A stretch of 43,369 nucleotides of DNA from Acidobacteriaceae bacterium (GCA_003131315.1 PKUV01000086.1:19276-62644), one strand, 5' to 3'; counted from the first letter of the stretch, positions 1-8,602 are shown. Notes: generated by a model from the sequence alone, not told the origin. Translations and numbers: made by a program.

Positions 1-33
1 GTCCTGCCGGGCGGGGACGCCCGGCGCTCCACG
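1..33. repeat. GC-rich palindrome, cut by window edge
   Basis: Inverted repeat with arms CCGGGCG and CGCCCGG, followed by CTCCAC. It matches the right half of the element at 5779-5835 and lies just past the stop of the dinG-like gene. The left half lies outside the window. Confidence 0.7.
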
Positions 34-38
34 AAATA

Positions 39-2102
39 TCATCCGACATCCGCCCCGAAGAATTCCTCCACCTTCTTCAACTCCGTCGTCCGGCTGTATC
101 GCGGCAAGCTCTCCACAAACACGCGCCCGTACGACTTCTTCAAAATCCGGTTATCGAGCAGAGCCAGCAACCCACGATCGTGCAACGATCGAATCAATCT
201 CCCAAACCCCTGCTTCAGCGTGATGACCGCGCTCGGCACCTGGTATTCGAAGAAAGCGTTGCCGCCGCCAGCGTCGATAGCCTTCACCCGAGCCGCCACC
301 ACCGGATCGCTCGGGACGGCAAACGGCAAGCGGTCGATGATCACGCAGCTCAACTGTTCGCCTTGCACGTCCACGCCCTGCCAGAACGAAGACGTCCCAA
401 ACAGCACGGCGTTGGGGGTGAGCCGGAACTCCTCCAGCAGCGCCGATTTCGGAGCGTCGCCCTGCTTGAGCATCGGATACTCCAGCAAGCCCAACAGCCG
501 CTCGTAGATTTCGTTCATCTGCTTGTAGCTGGTGAAGAGCACGAAGGCGCGTCCGCGCGTAATCTGGAGCAGGCGCCGCACCAGCCCCGCAGCCTCGGCG
601 GCAAACTCCGGCGTGCGCGGATCGGGCAGATCGGGCGGGACGTAAAGAATCGCCTGGCTTTCGTAATCGAAGTGCGACGGCACGATCAATTCGCGGGCGT
701 GGTCGAGCCCAAGTCGCTGCCGTATGTAGTCGAAGCCGCCGCCGACGGCCAGCGTTGCCGAGGTCAGCACCGACGTCTCCAGCTTCGACCACAGGCACTC
801 GCGCAGAATCTGGCCGACTTCAATCGGAGTGGCCTGCAGAAAAACATTCGTGCGGCCGCCTGCGGTTCTTTCTTCTGCTGTGAACGATGAAGACTTCCGG
901 CGCGCCCCTCCCGGCCCGCGAAACCCTCGCCGCTCGATCCAGAAGACCGTGTTCGGATCCTCGCTTTCCATCACGAAGCGAAGTTGCACCTGCAATTGCT
1001 GCGCTCGCCGCACAAGAGTGAAGACTTCTTCCGGCTTCTGCGGAAGTTGCTCCAGTTCCGCGCCCAGCCGGTACAGCGATTGATTGAGGGCGAGAAATTC
1101 TTCGCCGTTTTCCTCCAGGAATTCGCGGCGGGAGTCGAAGGCAAACCGGCCTTCGTTCGCGGGCAGGAGCGAAAAAAACAGTTGCGAGCGCTCCCGCACC
1201 GACTGAATCGCTCCTGATATTTGTGGTGTGTAGAGGTGCTCGCGCTGCAGCAGGTGTTCAACGTCGCGCGTCAGCTCGTCCATCCGCAGGTTGCTGACCG
1301 AAATCCCAAAGTAGTTGCCGGCGATTTCTTCCAGTTCGTGCGCTTCGTCGAAGATAACGGCCCCGCACTCGGGAAGGACACCGGCGTCGGGCGCGCCATC
1401 GGCTTCCAGTTTGATGGAGAGGTCGGCGAAGAACAGGTGGTGGTTGACGATGATGATGTCGCTCTCGGCCGCGCGCCGCCGCATCTCGGTGATGAAGCAG
1501 CGGTCAAACTCGCTGCACTTTTGCCCGGTGCAAGCCTCGGCCCGAGCGTCGAGCTTGTGCCAAACCGCGCTTGCCTCGGGCAGTTCCGCGAGTTCCGCGC
1601 GATCCCCGGTGCGCGTGGTTTTCTCCCATGCGGCGATGGCGCGGTAGTGCTCGATCTCTTCCAGTCCGCTGAGCACCGGCTGGCCGGTCAGGTCGTAGAG
1701 TTTCTTACGGCACAAATAATTGTTGCGCCCCTTCATGTAGCAGACGCTGAGCTTTCGATTGCCTTCGGGAAACAGCGCTCGCTCCAGCGCCGGGACGTCT
1801 TTGAAGAAGAGCTGCTCCTGCAGATTCTTCGTTCCGGTCGAGATGATGACGCGCTTGCCTGAGCGGATCACCGGCAGGAGATATGCCAGAGTTTTTCCGG
1901 TACCCGTGCCGGCCTCGACAATCAGGTGGCGCTTCTCTTCGAGTGCCTCTTCCACGGCCTGCGCCATCTGCAACTGGCCGCGGCGAAACTCGTAGGCGGG
2001 GTGCGTTTTCGAGAGCACGCCCCCCGGCGCGAAGAACTGGTAAAGCGAGAATCCCGCAGGTCGAGCTTCTGGAGGGGACACGGGATGGGATGAGGAAGGC
2101 AC
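39..2102 (-). CDS. dinG: ATP-dependent DNA helicase, DinG/XPD (Rad3) family
   Basis: Superfamily 2 iron-sulfur helicase, expected to unwind DNA 5'-3' in repair or R-loop removal. With the GTG start at 2102 the protein has 687 residues. Walker A (GTGTGKT) is near residues 65-71. Four cysteines in the pattern LCRKK ... ACTGQKC ... DRC fit the FeS-cluster domain. The Walker B box reads FDEAH, and late helicase motifs include SFWQGVDV and GFGRLIRS. The frame stays open upstream to 2276, but that would run over the start of der, and the region before residue 59 does not look like the family. A TATTAT hexamer 9 nt before the GTG supports the shorter start. The gene diverges from der. Family assignment is firm; the exact subfamily (DinG versus YoaA) is not. 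Confidence 0.9.
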   Translation of the reverse strand: MPSSSHPVSPPEARPAGFSLYQFFAPGGVLSKTHPAYEFRRGQLQMAQAVEEALEEKRHLIVEAGTGTGKTLAYLLPVIRSGKRVIISTGTKNLQEQLFFKDVPALERALFPEGNRKLSVCYMKGRNNYLCRKKLYDLTGQPVLSGLEEIEHYRAIAAWEKTTRTGDRAELAELPEASAVWHKLDARAEACTGQKCSEFDRCFITEMRRRAAESDIIIVNHHLFFADLSIKLEADGAPDAGVLPECGAVIFDEAHELEEIAGNYFGISVSNLRMDELTRDVEHLLQREHLYTPQISGAIQSVRERSQLFFSLLPANEGRFAFDSRREFLEENGEEFLALNQSLYRLGAELEQLPQKPEEVFTLVRRAQQLQVQLRFVMESEDPNTVFWIERRGFRGPGGARRKSSSFTAEERTAGGRTNVFLQATPIEVGQILRECLWSKLETSVLTSATLAVGGGFDYIRQRLGLDHARELIVPSHFDYESQAILYVPPDLPDPRTPEFAAEAAGLVRRLLQITRGRAFVLFTSYKQMNEIYERLLGLLEYPMLKQGDAPKSALLEEFRLTPNAVLFGTSSFWQGVDVQGEQLSCVIIDRLPFAVPSDPVVAARVKAIDAGGGNAFFEYQVPSAVITLKQGFGRLIRSLHDRGLLALLDNRILKKSYGRVFVESLPRYSRTTELKKVEEFFGADVG

Positions 2103-2110
2103 GGAGTCTC

Positions 2111-2117
2111 TATAATA
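2111..2117. promoter_or_regulatory. Overlapping divergent -10 boxes, dinG/der
   Basis: TATAAT (2111-2116) reads toward der; on the other strand the overlapping TATTAT reads toward dinG. No good -35 box is visible on either side. The near-symmetry of the -10 sequence could allow one site to start transcription in both directions. Confidence 0.5.
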
Positions 2118-2148
2118 GCGGGATGGACCTCGTAACTCATCCACGACT

Positions 2149-3582
2149 TTGAGCAAGAAAAAACAACCCACCCCACTCGTCGCCATCGTCGGACGCCCGA
2201 ACGTCGGTAAATCGACGCTGTTCAACCGGCTGACCGGCTCGCGGCGCGCCATCGTCGGCGACGAGTCCGGCATCACCCGCGACCGCCTCTATGGCGAGGC
2301 CGAATGGCGCGGCCACGAGTTTCGAGTGGTGGATACAGGCGGAATCGTTCCCGACGACAAAGACTTCATACCGTCGGAGATCTTCCGTCAGGCTAAGGTT
2401 GCGTTCGAAGAAGCGGCGGCCATCGTCATGGTCGTCGATGCTCGCACCGAGATCGCAGGGCCCGATCGCGAGTTGGCGAGACTCCTGGCGCGCACCGGCA
2501 AGCCGCTCTTTCTCGCCGTCAACAAGATGGACACCGACAAGCAGGATTCGTTGCTCGGCGAATTTCATTCGCTCGGAATGCGGAATATGTTTCCGATTTC
2601 GGCTGAGCATGGGCGCGGGATTGACGATCTGCTTGACGCCATTCTTCTCGTGCTGCCCGCCTCCAAAAAGGCAAACGCAGAGGACGCTGAGGCTACCGCG
2701 GAGAGCACAGAGGAAGGCTCACCAGCTCCCGAGGAGCCGCATGAAATCAAGGTCGCCATTATCGGGCATCCGAATGTTGGCAAGTCCACACTGCTGAATC
2801 AGCTCACAGGAATCGATCGTGCCATCGTCTCGCCCATTGCCGGCACCACGCGAGATTCCATCGATGAAGTCATCCAGTATAAAGGCCGCAAGATTCGCTT
2901 CATCGATACGGCCGGCATTCGCCGCAAAGGCAAGACGCACCTGATGGCCGAGAAGCTGTCGGTGGTCATGGCGCGCAAAAACATCGAAGACGCCGACATC
3001 GTGCTCTTCATGGTCGACGCGACCGAAGGCGCGAGCGGGCTTGACGCTAACATCGCCGGCTATGCCCACGAGAGCGGACGTTCGGTGATTATCCTGGTCA
3101 ATAAATGGGATCTGGTGGCGAGCGGCGAGAAGCGCGCCATCAGCCAGTCGAAGACGGCACGCATCCAGGACGCCAAGCGCCCCCACGACCGCGTTCTCTA
3201 CGAAGAGCGCCTGCGCTACGGATTAAAATTCCTGGCCTACGCTCCGGTGCTCTTTCTCTCCGCGCACACCGGCAAGGGAACGGAAAAAATTCTCCCGCTG
3301 ATCGAGAAGGTGGCCGCCGAGCGCCGCAAGCGCATCACGACCGGAGAGATGAACCGTTTTCTGAGGACGGTTGATTTCGACCGCGCCTCAGTTCCCGTAA
3401 GCAAGCGCGTGAGAATCTACTACATGACGCAGGCTGGAGTGGCGCCGCCGATGTTCGTGCTCTTCACCGATCGCGCCGTGAAGCTGCACTTTTCCTATCA
3501 GCGGTTTCTTGAGAACCAGATTCGGGAGGCGTTCGGCTTCATGGGCTCGCCTATCTGGATCAAGAACCGGGCGCGGGATTGA
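2149..3582 (+). CDS. der: Ribosome biogenesis GTPase Der (EngA)
   Basis: Essential double-GTPase that binds the 50S subunit during its assembly. The 477-residue product has two tandem Era-like GTPase domains: the first P-loop GRPNVGKS is at residues 15-22 with DTGG and NKMD following, and the second has GHPNVGKS, DTAG and NKWD. A C-terminal KH-like domain ends the protein, so length and order are normal. The start is a TTG at 2149, because an in-frame stop lies at 2116-2118 and no ATG or GTG is available between. The linker between the GTPase domains (about residues 176-196) is rich in Ala, Glu and Thr and comes from a stretch of short GC(A/T)GAGG-like direct repeats. The next gene begins at or just after the der stop. 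Confidence 0.97.
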   Translation: MSKKKQPTPLVAIVGRPNVGKSTLFNRLTGSRRAIVGDESGITRDRLYGEAEWRGHEFRVVDTGGIVPDDKDFIPSEIFRQAKVAFEEAAAIVMVVDARTEIAGPDRELARLLARTGKPLFLAVNKMDTDKQDSLLGEFHSLGMRNMFPISAEHGRGIDDLLDAILLVLPASKKANAEDAEATAESTEEGSPAPEEPHEIKVAIIGHPNVGKSTLLNQLTGIDRAIVSPIAGTTRDSIDEVIQYKGRKIRFIDTAGIRRKGKTHLMAEKLSVVMARKNIEDADIVLFMVDATEGASGLDANIAGYAHESGRSVIILVNKWDLVASGEKRAISQSKTARIQDAKRPHDRVLYEERLRYGLKFLAYAPVLFLSAHTGKGTEKILPLIEKVAAERRKRITTGEMNRFLRTVDFDRASVPVSKRVRIYYMTQAGVAPPMFVLFTDRAVKLHFSYQRFLENQIREAFGFMGSPIWIKNRARD

Positions 3583-3620
3583 GTCTCCAGATGAGAGATG
3601 ACGTGCAGGAGATTGGGACG

Positions 3621-4241
3621 ATGAAGATACCGGCGAACGTTGAAGCAGTAATTCAGCACCCAGATGGAAAAAGAGAATATATCTACTCGCCATTTCCTGT
3701 TCTGGATCGCTGGCCCGGAGTCAGCGTCGACTCTTCATCTTTCAAAGGGCTTCCTCCCGCTGAGAAGCTCTACAAGCAGGCGGCTGCATTTCTGAATGCC
3801 GCACGATCGCTTTGTCAGGTCGCGGGAAAGAAGGGTAAGAACCTTCGCTGGTCTGAAGGGTCAGTTTGTTACTACTGCTTGAATATCGCGATGGAACTAT
3901 TCTTGAAAGCGTGCATTTGCCGCTCGAAGGGAGTGATTGAAAAAACACACGACATATCACGTCTGCTGGTCATGTATCGGGAAATGTTGCCCGACAAACG
4001 GTTTCATTTCGCAACAAGTTGGGCTCCGTCTTTGCAGGATATCGAAAGAACTTTGAAAGTACAGATAGGCAGCCCGATTGACCATGCCCCTGATCAGCTT
4101 CATCGTTACGGAATCGACCTCAAAGGTAAGGGGTCTGCTGGCGTGCAGTTCTTCTCTCCCAATCACTTCTTCGGGTACGTTAAATACCTCGATGACATCT
4201 GGCAGGAGGCGTGGAATAGCATTTGTAGTGATCGAGGTTAA
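3621..4241 (+). CDS. HEPN-domain-like protein of unknown function
   Basis: No firm family match. The middle (SVCYYCLNIAMELFLKAC, then KTHDISRLL) has the look of a HEPN helical bundle, a fold found in RNases, toxin partners and nucleotidyltransferase-associated proteins. The usual RxxxxxH motif is not clearly present: the nearest R and H are nine residues apart (R-S-K-G-V-I-E-K-T-H). The ATG at 3621 is preferred because AGGAG lies 10 nt upstream; a TTG at 3579 overlapping the der stop is also in frame and would add 14 residues. The gene is visibly poorer in G+C than der and exbD and shares no pathway with them, so it may be an acquired accessory gene. No obvious toxin or antitoxin partner adjoins it. 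Confidence 0.6.
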   Translation: MKIPANVEAVIQHPDGKREYIYSPFPVLDRWPGVSVDSSSFKGLPPAEKLYKQAAAFLNAARSLCQVAGKKGKNLRWSEGSVCYYCLNIAMELFLKACICRSKGVIEKTHDISRLLVMYREMLPDKRFHFATSWAPSLQDIERTLKVQIGSPIDHAPDQLHRYGIDLKGKGSAGVQFFSPNHFFGYVKYLDDIWQEAWNSICSDRG

Positions 4242-4246
4242 TCCTA

Positions 4247-4723
4247 CTAGCCCGCCATCGGAACATGCTTCCCGTCCTCCGTAAGCAGGCCCACGCGGTC
4301 GACGCCGGCGATCCGAGCAATGGCAATCACGTCCGCGACATCCTGAAAATCGATATCGTCATCGGCCTCGACGTAGGCGATCCGCTCCACGCGAATGGCG
4401 AAAATATCCCGCAGCCGTTCGCGCAAGCGATCCCACTCCACCGATTCTTCATTCACCATGACCTGCGGGTGTTCTGCCTGAGAATGTCCCGCTCCCAGCT
4501 TCGCGTGATGGATCTGAATCACGATCGTCCGCTGAGGCGGCGGAATCGTGTTACCTGTTGGATTGGGCTGCTGCGGAATCTCCGCCTGCAAACCAGTTGG
4601 CCGCTGCTCGATTACGACCACCATGAAAACGATGATGAGCACCAGCAGAACGTCAATCAAAGGCGTGACGTTCATCTTTGGACCTGTCGAAAACGGACCA
4701 CCGCCTGCCGTTGAGAATGCCAT
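4247..4723 (-). CDS. ExbD/TolR-type biopolymer transport protein
   Basis: Inner-membrane protein that, with an ExbB/TolQ partner, uses the proton motive force to energise TonB-dependent outer-membrane transport or Tol-Pal function. The 158-residue product has a short cytoplasmic N-terminus, one membrane segment (VTPLIDVLLVLIIVFMVVV) carrying the conserved Asp in PLIDVLLVL, and a periplasmic domain ending VDRVGLLTEDG. The ATG at 4723 is preceded by GAGAGGAAAT, a good ribosome site, so the longer open frame to 5014 is not needed. No exbB or tonB lies beside it. It converges with the HEPN-like gene and diverges from the barrel gene at 4956. Confidence 0.9.
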   Translation of the reverse strand: MAFSTAGGGPFSTGPKMNVTPLIDVLLVLIIVFMVVVIEQRPTGLQAEIPQQPNPTGNTIPPPQRTIVIQIHHAKLGAGHSQAEHPQVMVNEESVEWDRLRERLRDIFAIRVERIAYVEADDDIDFQDVADVIAIARIAGVDRVGLLTEDGKHVPMAG

Positions 4724-4955
4724 TCGGATTTCCTCTCTCAGGCACGCGCGTGTCTGAATCATTGGACACCCGGAGGGAGCAGAGAGTTCCACGGCCCTGC
4801 ATTCGTTGGTTTTGTGCGGTTGATTTCGCAGACCTCGGTCGGATCTCGGCCGCAAATTCTCCGCACCCAACCGCGACCCGCTAGAATCGAATCTCCAAGC
4901 GTGTGGCACGGTACGCATCTCAACCCGATAGATCAGGGTCGTAAGTTCAGAAACC

Positions 4956-5780
4956 ATGTTGAAATACTTCTCGCAAGTGGTCGGAACCCTCTTTTTCGCG
5001 CTCAATCTATTCATGCTCGCTCTGCCTGCTCACGCTCAGGACAACTACGAAATCCAGGTCTACGGTTCGGAAGCGACGCCGAAGAACGTGACCATGGTGG
5101 AAATCCATTCCAACTTCACCGTGGACGGCCAGAAGACGGTGGTCAATGGCGTTGCCCCTACGAATCACGCCATGCACGAGACGCTGGAGATCACACAGGG
5201 CTGGACAAACTGGTTCGAGACCGGCTTCTATGTGTTTACGAGCATCCAAAACGGCGACGGCTGGGAGTGGGTGGGCGATCATATTCGTCCGCGGGTTACG
5301 GCTCCGGAGTCGTGGCACTTGCCGGTGGGCCTGAGCCTGGCGCAGGAAATTGGCTATCAGCGGCGGAAGTTTGCCGAGGACAGCTGGAACTATGAGCTTC
5401 GTCCCATCATCGACAAGAAACTGGGGCGCTGGTACTTCGCCTTTAATCCGGCGTTTGACCGGGCGCTGCATGGTCTGAACACCGGCAGGGGCTGGGAGTT
5501 TTCTCCGAATGTGAAAGTCAGTTACGATTTCACCAAGAAGATCACCGGCGGCTTTGAATACTACGGAGCTCTCGGGCCCGTCTCAAACTTCGATCCCATT
5601 TCCCAACAGTCGCAACAGATCTTTCCTACGATCGACCTTAATCTTTCGCCGAACTGGGAGTTTAATTTCGGCGCGGGAGTGGATGTAACCAACTCCGCCG
5701 ATCATTTGATCGTAAAGTGCATCATCGGACGGCGCTTCAGTTGGGGGCATGACCACAAGCCGAGCGCCGCGCAAAGATAG
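4956..5780 (+). CDS. Predicted outer-membrane beta-barrel protein
   Basis: The 274-residue product starts with a classical signal peptide (hydrophobic core LFFALNLFMLALPAHA, cleavage before QDNYE). The rest alternates polar and aromatic residues in short strands (for example WYFAFNPAF, VSYDFTKKITGGFEYYG, WEFNFGAGVDV), and the last strand is FSWGHD, followed by a short polar tail. It resembles small transporter-like barrels but I cannot name a substrate. The ATG at 4956 has no strong ribosome site. The stop codon at 5778-5780 overlaps the first two bases of the palindromic element at 5779. Confidence 0.75.
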   Translation: MLKYFSQVVGTLFFALNLFMLALPAHAQDNYEIQVYGSEATPKNVTMVEIHSNFTVDGQKTVVNGVAPTNHAMHETLEITQGWTNWFETGFYVFTSIQNGDGWEWVGDHIRPRVTAPESWHLPVGLSLAQEIGYQRRKFAEDSWNYELRPIIDKKLGRWYFAFNPAFDRALHGLNTGRGWEFSPNVKVSYDFTKKITGGFEYYGALGPVSNFDPISQQSQQIFPTIDLNLSPNWEFNFGAGVDVTNSADHLIVKCIIGRRFSWGHDHKPSAAQR

Positions 5781-5835
5781 TGGAGGGACGGGCGTCTCGC
5801 CCGTCCAGCCGGGCGGGGACGCCCGGCTCTCCACT
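5779..5835. repeat. Double palindrome flanked by AGTGGAG/CTCCACT
   Basis: Two hairpins in a row: GGGACGGGCG/CGCCCGTCC and GCCGGGCG/CGCCCGGC. They are bounded by the inverted ends AGTGGAG and CTCCACT. This is the most complete intergenic copy of the element seen elsewhere in the window. Confidence 0.85.
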
Positions 5836-5879
5836 AGCAAGCTTGGATCGACAAGCGTAACAATCACGCGGTCGCGGCA

Positions 5880-7022
5880 CTAGCCGATGGGCTCCGCCGA
5901 CGGCGGCAGCGGAGGCGCTTCGAACGGCGGCGGAGATTCTGGGACTGGGGGCAATTCCGGCGCCGGAGGCGTGGGCGCCGGATTTAGCAGCGCGTCGAGA
6001 TTCGGATATCGAGAAGCAAAGAAATATATCGCGTACGCAGGGAAGAAGACGGTGGCCGGCACGCTCACCAGGGCGATCAGGTAAATCAGGAGGAGCAGGA
6101 GCAAGCTTCCAAAGATGATCGCCAGACTGATAGTGGTCACGTTCCATCCCAGTCCTGCGGCCCTGCCCGCCAGCACGGCAACCACACCAGGGACCACGAC
6201 GAACAGTGCCGGGATGATCGCGATGATTGTGAACAGGATGCCCGCCGCAATGGAAAGCACCAACTTGAGCAGCAGGTAAACGGCATATCTCCCCTTCTCC
6301 CGTCGGATCATTGCCAGTAAACGGTGCCAGCCGTCGGCAAAATCGAGATTCTCGAGAGCCATAATCGGCACCAGAAAATCTTTAGCCAGCACCTGAACCA
6401 CAGCGGCTGCCAGCACGAAGACGACAAGCAGGCCCACGAGCAAAATCACTCCGACAATCAACCGCCCGATGTGTTCCCGCAGATTTGTCGTCCACCCCGC
6501 AGCGAACGCGAGGGCCAGCGGTAAGCCCACGAGAACCGCCAGCGACAGCCATGTCGAAATCAGAAACACAATCTGCCACAGAAAAAATCGGCCGCCGGCG
6601 CGACGCCATTTTCGCCATCCCTCACCAATCGAACATTGCTGCCGCAGAACCGAGTCGAACAGGATGAAGCGGAACACGCTGCTGATGTACAGGAAGACGA
6701 ACGCCAGCACGATTACGGCGAAGATTCCGACCACGATCAATCCGATGAACTGCCCGATGTGCTCGGAAATGTGCGCGGGATTGAAGGGAGGCCAACCAGA
6801 CGGCAGACTCGAAGATGGCAGCAACTCGCTCCCGCTTTTGTGTGGGACGCGAGGCCAACTGCCCCCGAAGTTTCCGAAATTGCATCCGCCGACATGCAGT
6901 TCCGCCGCCAGAATCCCAACCAGCGCCAGGCGCAACCATTGCCCAAAGCGGAAACGAGTAAAGAGTTGTTCCCGCGCGTGCTGCAGGGCGGGCTGTACGC
7001 AATCAACGGCGGAAACCGGCAC
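5880..7022 (-). CDS. Polytopic membrane protein of unknown function
   Basis: The 380-residue product has about six or seven strongly hydrophobic segments, for example around residues 95-115, 148-172, 185-212 and 250-318. It ends in a Pro/Glu-rich cytoplasmic-looking tail (APTPPAPELPPVPES and onward). The pattern is like glycerophosphodiesterase-associated or DUF975-type membrane proteins, but I do not recognise a conserved catalytic motif. The GTG start at 7022 has GAGGT about 8 nt upstream. It stands alone between the barrel gene and trmFO. No function is proposed. Confidence 0.75.
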   Translation of the reverse strand: MPVSAVDCVQPALQHAREQLFTRFRFGQWLRLALVGILAAELHVGGCNFGNFGGSWPRVPHKSGSELLPSSSLPSGWPPFNPAHISEHIGQFIGLIVVGIFAVIVLAFVFLYISSVFRFILFDSVLRQQCSIGEGWRKWRRAGGRFFLWQIVFLISTWLSLAVLVGLPLALAFAAGWTTNLREHIGRLIVGVILLVGLLVVFVLAAAVVQVLAKDFLVPIMALENLDFADGWHRLLAMIRREKGRYAVYLLLKLVLSIAAGILFTIIAIIPALFVVVPGVVAVLAGRAAGLGWNVTTISLAIIFGSLLLLLLIYLIALVSVPATVFFPAYAIYFFASRYPNLDALLNPAPTPPAPELPPVPESPPPFEAPPLPPSAEPIG

Positions 7023-7106
7023 GGGACGGACCTCACTCTGACATCAGCACCCTAAAGCGAATCTCCTGAAAAAACAATAAGAACTTGTCATCAAAACCCT
7101 ACGCAT

Positions 7107-7180
7107 TTGTCATCCCGAGCGACCGGGGCCCCCAGCCAGCCGCACTTGCTGGCTCGGGTGGGGGAGCGAGGGATCTGCAG
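7107..7180. repeat. TGTCATCCCGAGCG repeat with inner hairpin
   Basis: Starts TTGTCATCCCGAGCG and ends GCGAGGGATCTGCAG, with an inner hairpin (GCCAGC/GCTGGC). It is related to the ends of the MITE-like elements listed below. It overlaps the 3' end of trmFO and supplies its stop codon. Confidence 0.65.
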
Positions 7181-8519
7181 TTTGCCCGATGCACCTGCTG
7201 TACCAGCCGTCGAACTCGCTCAATGCCACTGCACACTGCTGGCGGTGCCGCTCCTTGCGGTCGCGAACGGGAGTTTCGAGCGCAGGCAAGAGGTCGAATG
7301 TGATATTCGCCGGCTGAAAGTTCTTACTCTCTGCCTGCGTGATGTAGTGGACAAGCGAGCCAAACGCCGTCGCTCGCGGCGGAGGCACCGGTTCGCCGCC
7401 GGTGGCAAGCGCGGCCGCATTCACTCCCGCCATCAGGCCGGTCGCGATCGATTCGACGTAGCCTTCGACTCCGCAGATTTGTCCCGCGAACAGCACATAC
7501 GGATGCGCCTTCATTTGTAACGTCGGATTTAGCAGCGCCGGCGCGTTGATATACGTGTTGCGGTGAATCTGCCCGAAGCGCAGAAACCGCGCGCTTTCCA
7601 GTCCGGGGATCAAACTCAGCACGTGCGCCTGCTCGCCAAACTTCAGGTGATTCTGGAACCCGACAAGATTGTAAGAATCGGCGCGCAGATTTTCCTGCCG
7701 TAACTGCACAGCCGCATACGGAATTCTGCCAGTGCGAGGGTCCTTGAGTCCGACCGGCTTCATCGGCCCGAAACGCAGCGTGTCGCGTCCGCGCCGGGCG
7801 ATCTCTTCGATGGGCAGACAACTCTCGAAATAGTTCAGCGTCTCCCAGTCCTTTTGTTCCACCGATTGCGCCGCAAGCAGCGCATCGTAGAACTTGTCGT
7901 ACTCGTCTTTCGACATTGGACAATTGATGTAGTCGGCCGACCCTTTGTCGTAGCGGGCCGCCAGGTACACCTTGCTCATATCGATGGAATCGGCCTCGAC
8001 AATGGGGCTGATCGAATCGTAAAAATAAAGGTTGTGAGGCGCGGGCACTCCTGCCCGCGAAGGGTCCAGACTCAGCCGCACAATTTCCCGCGAGAGCGCG
8101 TCCGACGTCAGCGGACCCGTTGTAATAATCGTGAGCTGGCCTGCTTCGACTGCCGTGACCTCTTCGCGGCGAATCGTGATGAGCGGGTCGCGGGAAATCG
8201 CCTCCGTCACCTTTCGTGAAAACTCGGCTCGGTCCACAGCCAGAGCGTGCCCAGCGGGCACCGCGGTTTCGCGCGCGATCTCGAGCAGCAGAGAACCCGC
8301 TCGCCGCATCTCTTCCTTCAGCAGCCAGGGTGCGGTGTTCTCGCTCTCGGATTTCAGAGAATTGGAGCAGACCAGTTCCGCGAAGTCATCCGTCTGGTGG
8401 GCAGGAGTCGTGCGCACCGGCCGCATTTCGAATAGTTCGACGGCGATGACGCGCCGCGCACACTGCCACGCCGCTTCCGATCCCGCCAGGCCAGCACCGA
8501 TGATGCGAACTTTCTTCAT
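7110..8519 (-). CDS. trmFO: tRNA (uracil-54-C5)-methyltransferase TrmFO, folate- and FAD-dependent
   Basis: Forms ribothymidine-54 in tRNA using methylenetetrahydrofolate and reduced FAD. The N-terminal FAD site is GAGLAGSEAAW (from residue 8), followed by ELVCSNSLKSES and, later, ESCLPIEE with the expected catalytic cysteine. GGAG lies 5 nt before the ATG. Two abnormalities are visible. Residues about 151-163 (LDPSRAGVPAPHN) sit between two conserved blocks and are encoded by the palindrome at 8034-8066. The last roughly 25 residues (ADPSLPHPSQQVRLAG and on) are the translation of the repeat at 7107-7180, and the stop lies in its GTCATCC motif. The natural C-terminus was therefore probably near the WYSRC stretch. 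Confidence 0.95.
   Translation of the reverse strand: MKKVRIIGAGLAGSEAAWQCARRVIAVELFEMRPVRTTPAHQTDDFAELVCSNSLKSESENTAPWLLKEEMRRAGSLLLEIARETAVPAGHALAVDRAEFSRKVTEAISRDPLITIRREEVTAVEAGQLTIITTGPLTSDALSREIVRLSLDPSRAGVPAPHNLYFYDSISPIVEADSIDMSKVYLAARYDKGSADYINCPMSKDEYDKFYDALLAAQSVEQKDWETLNYFESCLPIEEIARRGRDTLRFGPMKPVGLKDPRTGRIPYAAVQLRQENLRADSYNLVGFQNHLKFGEQAHVLSLIPGLESARFLRFGQIHRNTYINAPALLNPTLQMKAHPYVLFAGQICGVEGYVESIATGLMAGVNAAALATGGEPVPPPRATAFGSLVHYITQAESKNFQPANITFDLLPALETPVRDRKERHRQQCAVALSEFDGWYSRCIGQTADPSLPHPSQQVRLAGGPGRSG
8034..8066. repeat. Palindrome inserted in frame in trmFO
   Basis: Perfect arms GCGGGCA and TGCCCGC with loop CTCC, in the context TGTGAGGCGC...GCGAAGGGT. It is a variant of the TGTGGCGCGGACACTC hairpin found at 24733, 29279, 41396 and inside lipB. 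Conserved TrmFO sequence resumes on both sides. Confidence 0.8.
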
Positions 8520-8550
8520 TTGACTCCAGCTTCATTCAATTCCGGTTTCA

Positions 8551-8602
8551 GCGAAGCCGAGCTGCGCTCGGCTTGGGCGGACGAGGGCGTCCGCCCCTAC
8601 AC
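8551..8602. repeat. Double palindrome between selB and trmFO
   Basis: Two hairpins: AGCCGAGC/GCTCGGCT and GGGCGGACG/CGTCCGCCC with loop AGGG. It lies between the 3' end of selB and the 5' end of trmFO, so it could act on either message. Confidence 0.75.

Noticed and set aside
4724-5014. 97-codon N-terminal extension of the ExbD frame
   Set aside because: The sequence is not family-like, while the internal ATG at 4723 has a strong ribosome site and the correct ExbD N-terminus.
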